The position numbers and the translations under genes are program-made. This document shows positions 6,360-7,669 of a stretch of DNA of 7,669 nt, in pieces (within the stretch, counting starts at the first letter, position 1; each line of letters opens with the position of its first letter). Under the pieces are notes generated by a model. It made no database searches. It saw only the letters and a list, made by a program, of their open reading frames with translations, and was not told the origin of the DNA. This stretch comes from CAYONQ01 sp964405375 (GTDB lineage: Bacteria > Planctomycetota > Phycisphaerae > Sedimentisphaerales > Anaerobacaceae), in assembly GCA_964405375.1 (NCBI GenBank), contig CAYONQ010000102.1:1-7669 (forward strand), in the 5' to 3' direction.

Positions 6360-6570
6360 GGACAAGCTTCTGGGCCGCCAGGGCATTTCCGAGTTGACGC
6401 CTGACACGGGTCAGGAATGGTAGATCGATGGTTTAGAGTAGTTTGCCCTATTGGGGAGGATGTAGGGGTCGCATCTTTACTTTAATCCTTATTAAGGGCA
6501 ATTAAAGGTGTCCGGCCATATAATATCGAAGATTCGCCTACGGCGAGCTATCCCCAAACTCCCAACTTCA
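6360..6570. other. Intergenic stretch upstream of the operon, no gene seen
   Basis: No frame has a start with a ribosome binding site or a recognisable motif. It holds short inverted repeats: CCTGAC(ACGG)GTCAGG at 6400-6415, and TCGCC(TAC)GGCGA near 6533-6545. None has a clear regulatory context. Confidence 0.5.
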
Positions 6571-6598
6571 ACGAACAACGAACTATGAACTACGAACT
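6571..6598. repeat. Heptanucleotide tandem array, four units of ACGAACT type
   Basis: ACGAACA, ACGAACT, ATGAACT and ACGAACT stand head to tail in exact 7-nt register. The unit differs from the other 7-bp arrays in this window. Confidence 0.75.
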
Positions 6599-6599
6599 G

Positions 6600-6618
6600 A
6601 AAATGCTGCGCATTTTTT
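6600..6618. repeat. AT-rich hairpin followed by T run, weak terminator-like
   Basis: AAAATGC(TGC)GCATTTT with T residues to 6618. The stem is perfect over 7 bp but AT-rich, and no gene ends immediately before it on either strand, so a terminator role is doubtful. Confidence 0.35.
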
Positions 6619-6661
6619 GCCTTTTCCCTTGATTTTTGTTCGAAAATATGTTAAAATACCT

Positions 6662-6687
6662 TTATGTTTATCAGAAGATAAACATAA
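6662..6687. repeat. Perfect 11-bp inverted repeat with AGAA loop
   Basis: TTATGTTTATC (6662-6672), loop AGAA, GATAAACATAA (6677-6687). It lies just after an AT-rich stretch (TTAAAATA). There is no adjacent gene, so it may be part of a dispersed intergenic repeat or a small transcript. Confidence 0.6.
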
Positions 6688-6804
6688 CCCGCCCCCAGGC
6701 CCAGTCAAATGACCTACTAAACCCCGTTTGAAGCATTTGAAAACTTGATTTTCGAATTTGTTTAGCCTGCCCTGCGGGGATTTAGAGCTTAGGATTTCAC
6801 ATGT

Positions 6805-6846
6805 CCTCCGTCTTCTGTCCTCTGATTTCTGTCTTCTGTCTTCTAA
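6805..6846. repeat. CTTCTGT-type heptanucleotide array, first copy (6 units)
   Basis: Six units in uninterrupted 7-nt register: CCTCCGT, CTTCTGT, CCTCTGA, TTTCTGT, CTTCTGT and CTTCTAA. The pyrimidine-rich + strand gives spurious Arg/Gln/Glu/Asp-rich frames on the other strand. A larger copy lies at 7232-7329. Confidence 0.85.
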
Positions 6847-6901
6847 CTTCGTGTCTTGGCGTCTTAGTGGCTGAAACTCAATCAATCAAAAATAACAAAT
6901 T

Positions 6902-7066
6902 ATGCGAAACAAACCCAATTTGCTAAATGCTCAAATGAACGTAAGTCAAGATTACACAAGGAGTTATGAAAACAAACGGCTCCGCAAACACCCAAAAAAC
7001 AAACCCAATCAAACCCAATTCGAAGCGAAGCAGAGATCCCCGCATGCCTGCCCCAGCATGCCTTAG
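6902..7066 (+). repeat. Dispersed planctomycete-type intergenic repeat with NKPN...DYENK...KNKPNQTQF reading frame (54 codons)
   Basis: From ATG 6902 to TAG 7064-7066 the frame reads MRNKPNLLNAQMNVSQDYTR, SYENKRLRKHPKNKPNQTQF and EAKQRSPHAC. The pattern 'NKPN..NAQMNV...DYENK...NKPNQTQF' is one I recall from very many small hypothetical proteins of Phycisphaerae-like genomes, and it is itself internally repeated here (KNKPN twice). No ribosome binding site precedes the ATG. I class it as a dispersed DNA repeat that happens to stay open, rather than an expressed gene; an expressed small basic peptide is the alternative. Confidence 0.55.
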
Positions 7067-7086
7067 GCAGGGGTCGTTGGCGGGGA
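7037..7086. repeat. Nested inverted repeat, GC-rich
   Basis: Outer arms TCCCCGC (7037-7043) and GCGGGGA (7080-7086); inner arms CCTGCC (7047-7052) and GGCAGG (7066-7071). GCATGCC occurs twice between them. It overlaps the end of the NKPN-type repeat and probably belongs to it. Confidence 0.5.
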
Positions 7087-7119
7087 CCAAGTCTTTCCAA
7101 ACTCGCAGCGAAGCGCAGA

Positions 7120-7162
7120 CCCCGCACCAATTGAGCTTAGCTCACGACTAATTGGGGCGGGG
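7120..7162. repeat. Long nested hairpin with 13-bp arms
   Basis: CCCCGCACCAATT (7120-7132) pairs with AATTGGGGCGGGG (7150-7162) with one mismatch. Inside, TGAGC(TTA)GCTCA (7132-7144) forms a second stem. It could form a cruciform, or be a MITE-like palindrome within the repeat cluster. Confidence 0.6.
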
Positions 7163-7182
7163 CAATTCACCAATCACCAATT
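7162..7182. repeat. Short heptanucleotide array, ACCAATC type (3 units)
   Basis: GCAATTC, ACCAATC and ACCAATT in 7-nt register, adjoining the long hairpin. It is a third unrelated 7-bp unit in this intergenic region. Confidence 0.5.
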
Positions 7183-7231
7183 TTGCAAGCATCCAGTATC
7201 GTGTTTGATATATTTACAACTAACATTATTT

Positions 7232-7329
7232 CTTCTGTCTTCTGTCCTCTACCCTCTGATTTCTGCCTTCTGTCCTCTACCCTCTGATTTCTGCCTTCTG
7301 CCTTCTGACTTCTGTCTTCTGTCTTCTGC
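7232..7329. repeat. CTTCTGT-type heptanucleotide array, second copy (14 units)
   Basis: Fourteen units stay in exact 7-nt register for 98 nt, consensus CTTCTGY with CCTCTAC, CCTCTGA and TTTCTGC variants. A four-unit block (28 nt) is perfectly duplicated at 7239-7266 and 7267-7294, so growth occurred by multi-unit duplication. The array ends four bases before the parS site. It is not a CRISPR: there are no unique spacers. Confidence 0.9.
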
Positions 7330-7333
7330 CCCT

Positions 7334-7349
7334 TGTTCCACGTGAAACA
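7334..7349. promoter_or_regulatory. parS centromere-like site (ParB/Spo0J binding)
   Basis: TGTTCCACGTGAAACA is an exact match to the parS consensus TGTTNCACGTGAAACA known from Bacillus and conserved across most bacterial phyla. ParB dimers bind such sites and spread as CTP-dependent clamps for chromosome segregation; sites cluster near the replication origin. A chance exact match in this length of DNA is very unlikely. No parA or parB gene is in the window. It lies in non-coding sequence beside the heptanucleotide array. Confidence 0.85.
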
Positions 7350-7577
7350 TCTCTCCCTGCCGCCCCATATCCCCTTAAACATCCCAACAACACCTCTCTC
7401 ATTACAAGCAGACACCTCTCGGCCATTCCAAGCGCACCTACCTATGGCAGAGCTATGGACTCTGCCGCACAAGGCGTCCTATGAACTTACAGAGAGCCTG
7501 TGTAGCTGAGTTAAGGAATCTGCTTTAACAGACCCTTTCGCCTGGGTCAACGTAACCGTTCTGCCGGCAAACAGGCC
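7350..7577. other. Intergenic stretch between parS and the right IS-end motif, no gene seen
   Basis: No supported gene on either strand; frames are short, lack ribosome binding sites or are antisense of the CT-rich array. GGCAGAG(CTATGGA)CTCTGCC at 7446-7466 forms a 7-bp hairpin. I looked on the - strand for the missing transposase N-terminus expected inside an IS630 right end and did not find it. Confidence 0.45.
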
Positions 7578-7604
7578 CCATCAATTGTTCTGTAACAGAG
7601 CACT
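7578..7604. repeat. Inverted copy of the IS630 terminal motif
   Basis: CCATCAATTG, 7 nt, then ACAGAGCACT. The reverse complement of 2256-2282 has the same two 10-mers with the same 7-nt spacing and a different spacer, so 20 of 27 positions match, in inverted orientation. This is the arrangement expected for the opposite end of the same IS, or the end of a second related copy. The sequence stops 65 bases later. Confidence 0.7.
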
Positions 7605-7617
7605 CGAAACCCAACCG

Positions 7618-7669
<52 letters not shown>

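Noticed and set aside
6400..6415. CCTGAC(ACGG)GTCAGG as an operator or terminator
   Set aside because: It is a 6-bp stem with no T tract and no gene close by in a fitting orientation; expected often by chance in a window of this size.
6583..6885. 100-aa - strand frame rich in EDRRQKSEDRR
   Set aside because: Its repeats are the translation of the CTTCTGT heptanucleotide array and its start lies in repeat DNA. The 7167-7472 - strand frame is rejected for the same reason; its CFTWNK segment is just the parS site translated.
6966..7151. 61-aa + frame preceded by AAGGAG
   Set aside because: The Shine-Dalgarno-like AAGGAG is only two bases from the ATG, and the frame runs through the NKPN repeat and hairpins in a different phase from the recurring peptide pattern.
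7232..7329. CRISPR array
   Set aside because: Units are 7 bp and contiguous with no unique spacers and no cas genes; this is a simple tandem repeat.

Overview
The window looks like the end of a metagenome-assembled contig from a planctomycete, probably a Phycisphaerae/Sedimentisphaerales-type bacterium. The signs are: a large secreted-type protein of LamG, fibronectin-like, PKD and right-handed beta-helix modules in the style of that group; an intergenic repeat whose reading frame carries the 'NKPN...DYENK...KNKPNQTQF' signature that I recall as scattered through such genomes; and several intergenic arrays with a 7-bp period. The last 51 bases are pure G, which is most likely a sequencing or assembly artefact. 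Taxonomy is inference, since there is no rRNA or marker gene.

Layout. (1) Positions 3-2174, + strand: 3' part of a multidomain beta-helix protein resembling PL3 pectate lyases, closed by a strong intrinsic terminator (2211-2247). (2) Positions 2256-3124, - strand: a 5'-truncated IS630-family transposase split into two frames that meet at a canonical -1 slippery heptamer. (3) Positions 3116-3668, + strand: a gene graveyard holding the C-terminal end of an RNA 3'-phosphate cyclase (rtcA) and the C-terminal end of a HEPN-domain protein. (4) Positions 6315-3703, - strand: a compact three-gene operon (242, 361 and 215 aa) with good ribosome binding sites, an 8-nt gene overlap, a plausible promoter and a perfect 9+1+9 palindrome in its leader. 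(5) Positions 6360-7610: about 1.2 kb without a convincing gene, packed with hairpins, three kinds of heptanucleotide array, the NKPN repeat, an exact parS (ParB/Spo0J-binding) site at 7334-7349, and an inverted copy of the IS630 end at 7578-7604.

The operon is the best candidate for an undescribed system. The first protein has a helical N-terminal half and a C-terminal domain that looks like a bacterial relative of the COMM domain. The second has a small N-terminal beta-rich domain, an acidic linker and a long alpha-helical (HEAT-like) region. The third has a His motif (RHVGLL) and a Cys motif (SCAGFV) in the order seen in permuted NlpC/P60 (LRAT/YiiX-like) thiol enzymes. The tight translational coupling suggests that they act together. 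Their function is unknown to me, and the domain suggestions are inferences from reading the proteins.

The most solid surprises are the exact parS site, which may place this contig near a replication origin, and the split IS630 transposase with its -1 frameshift signal.
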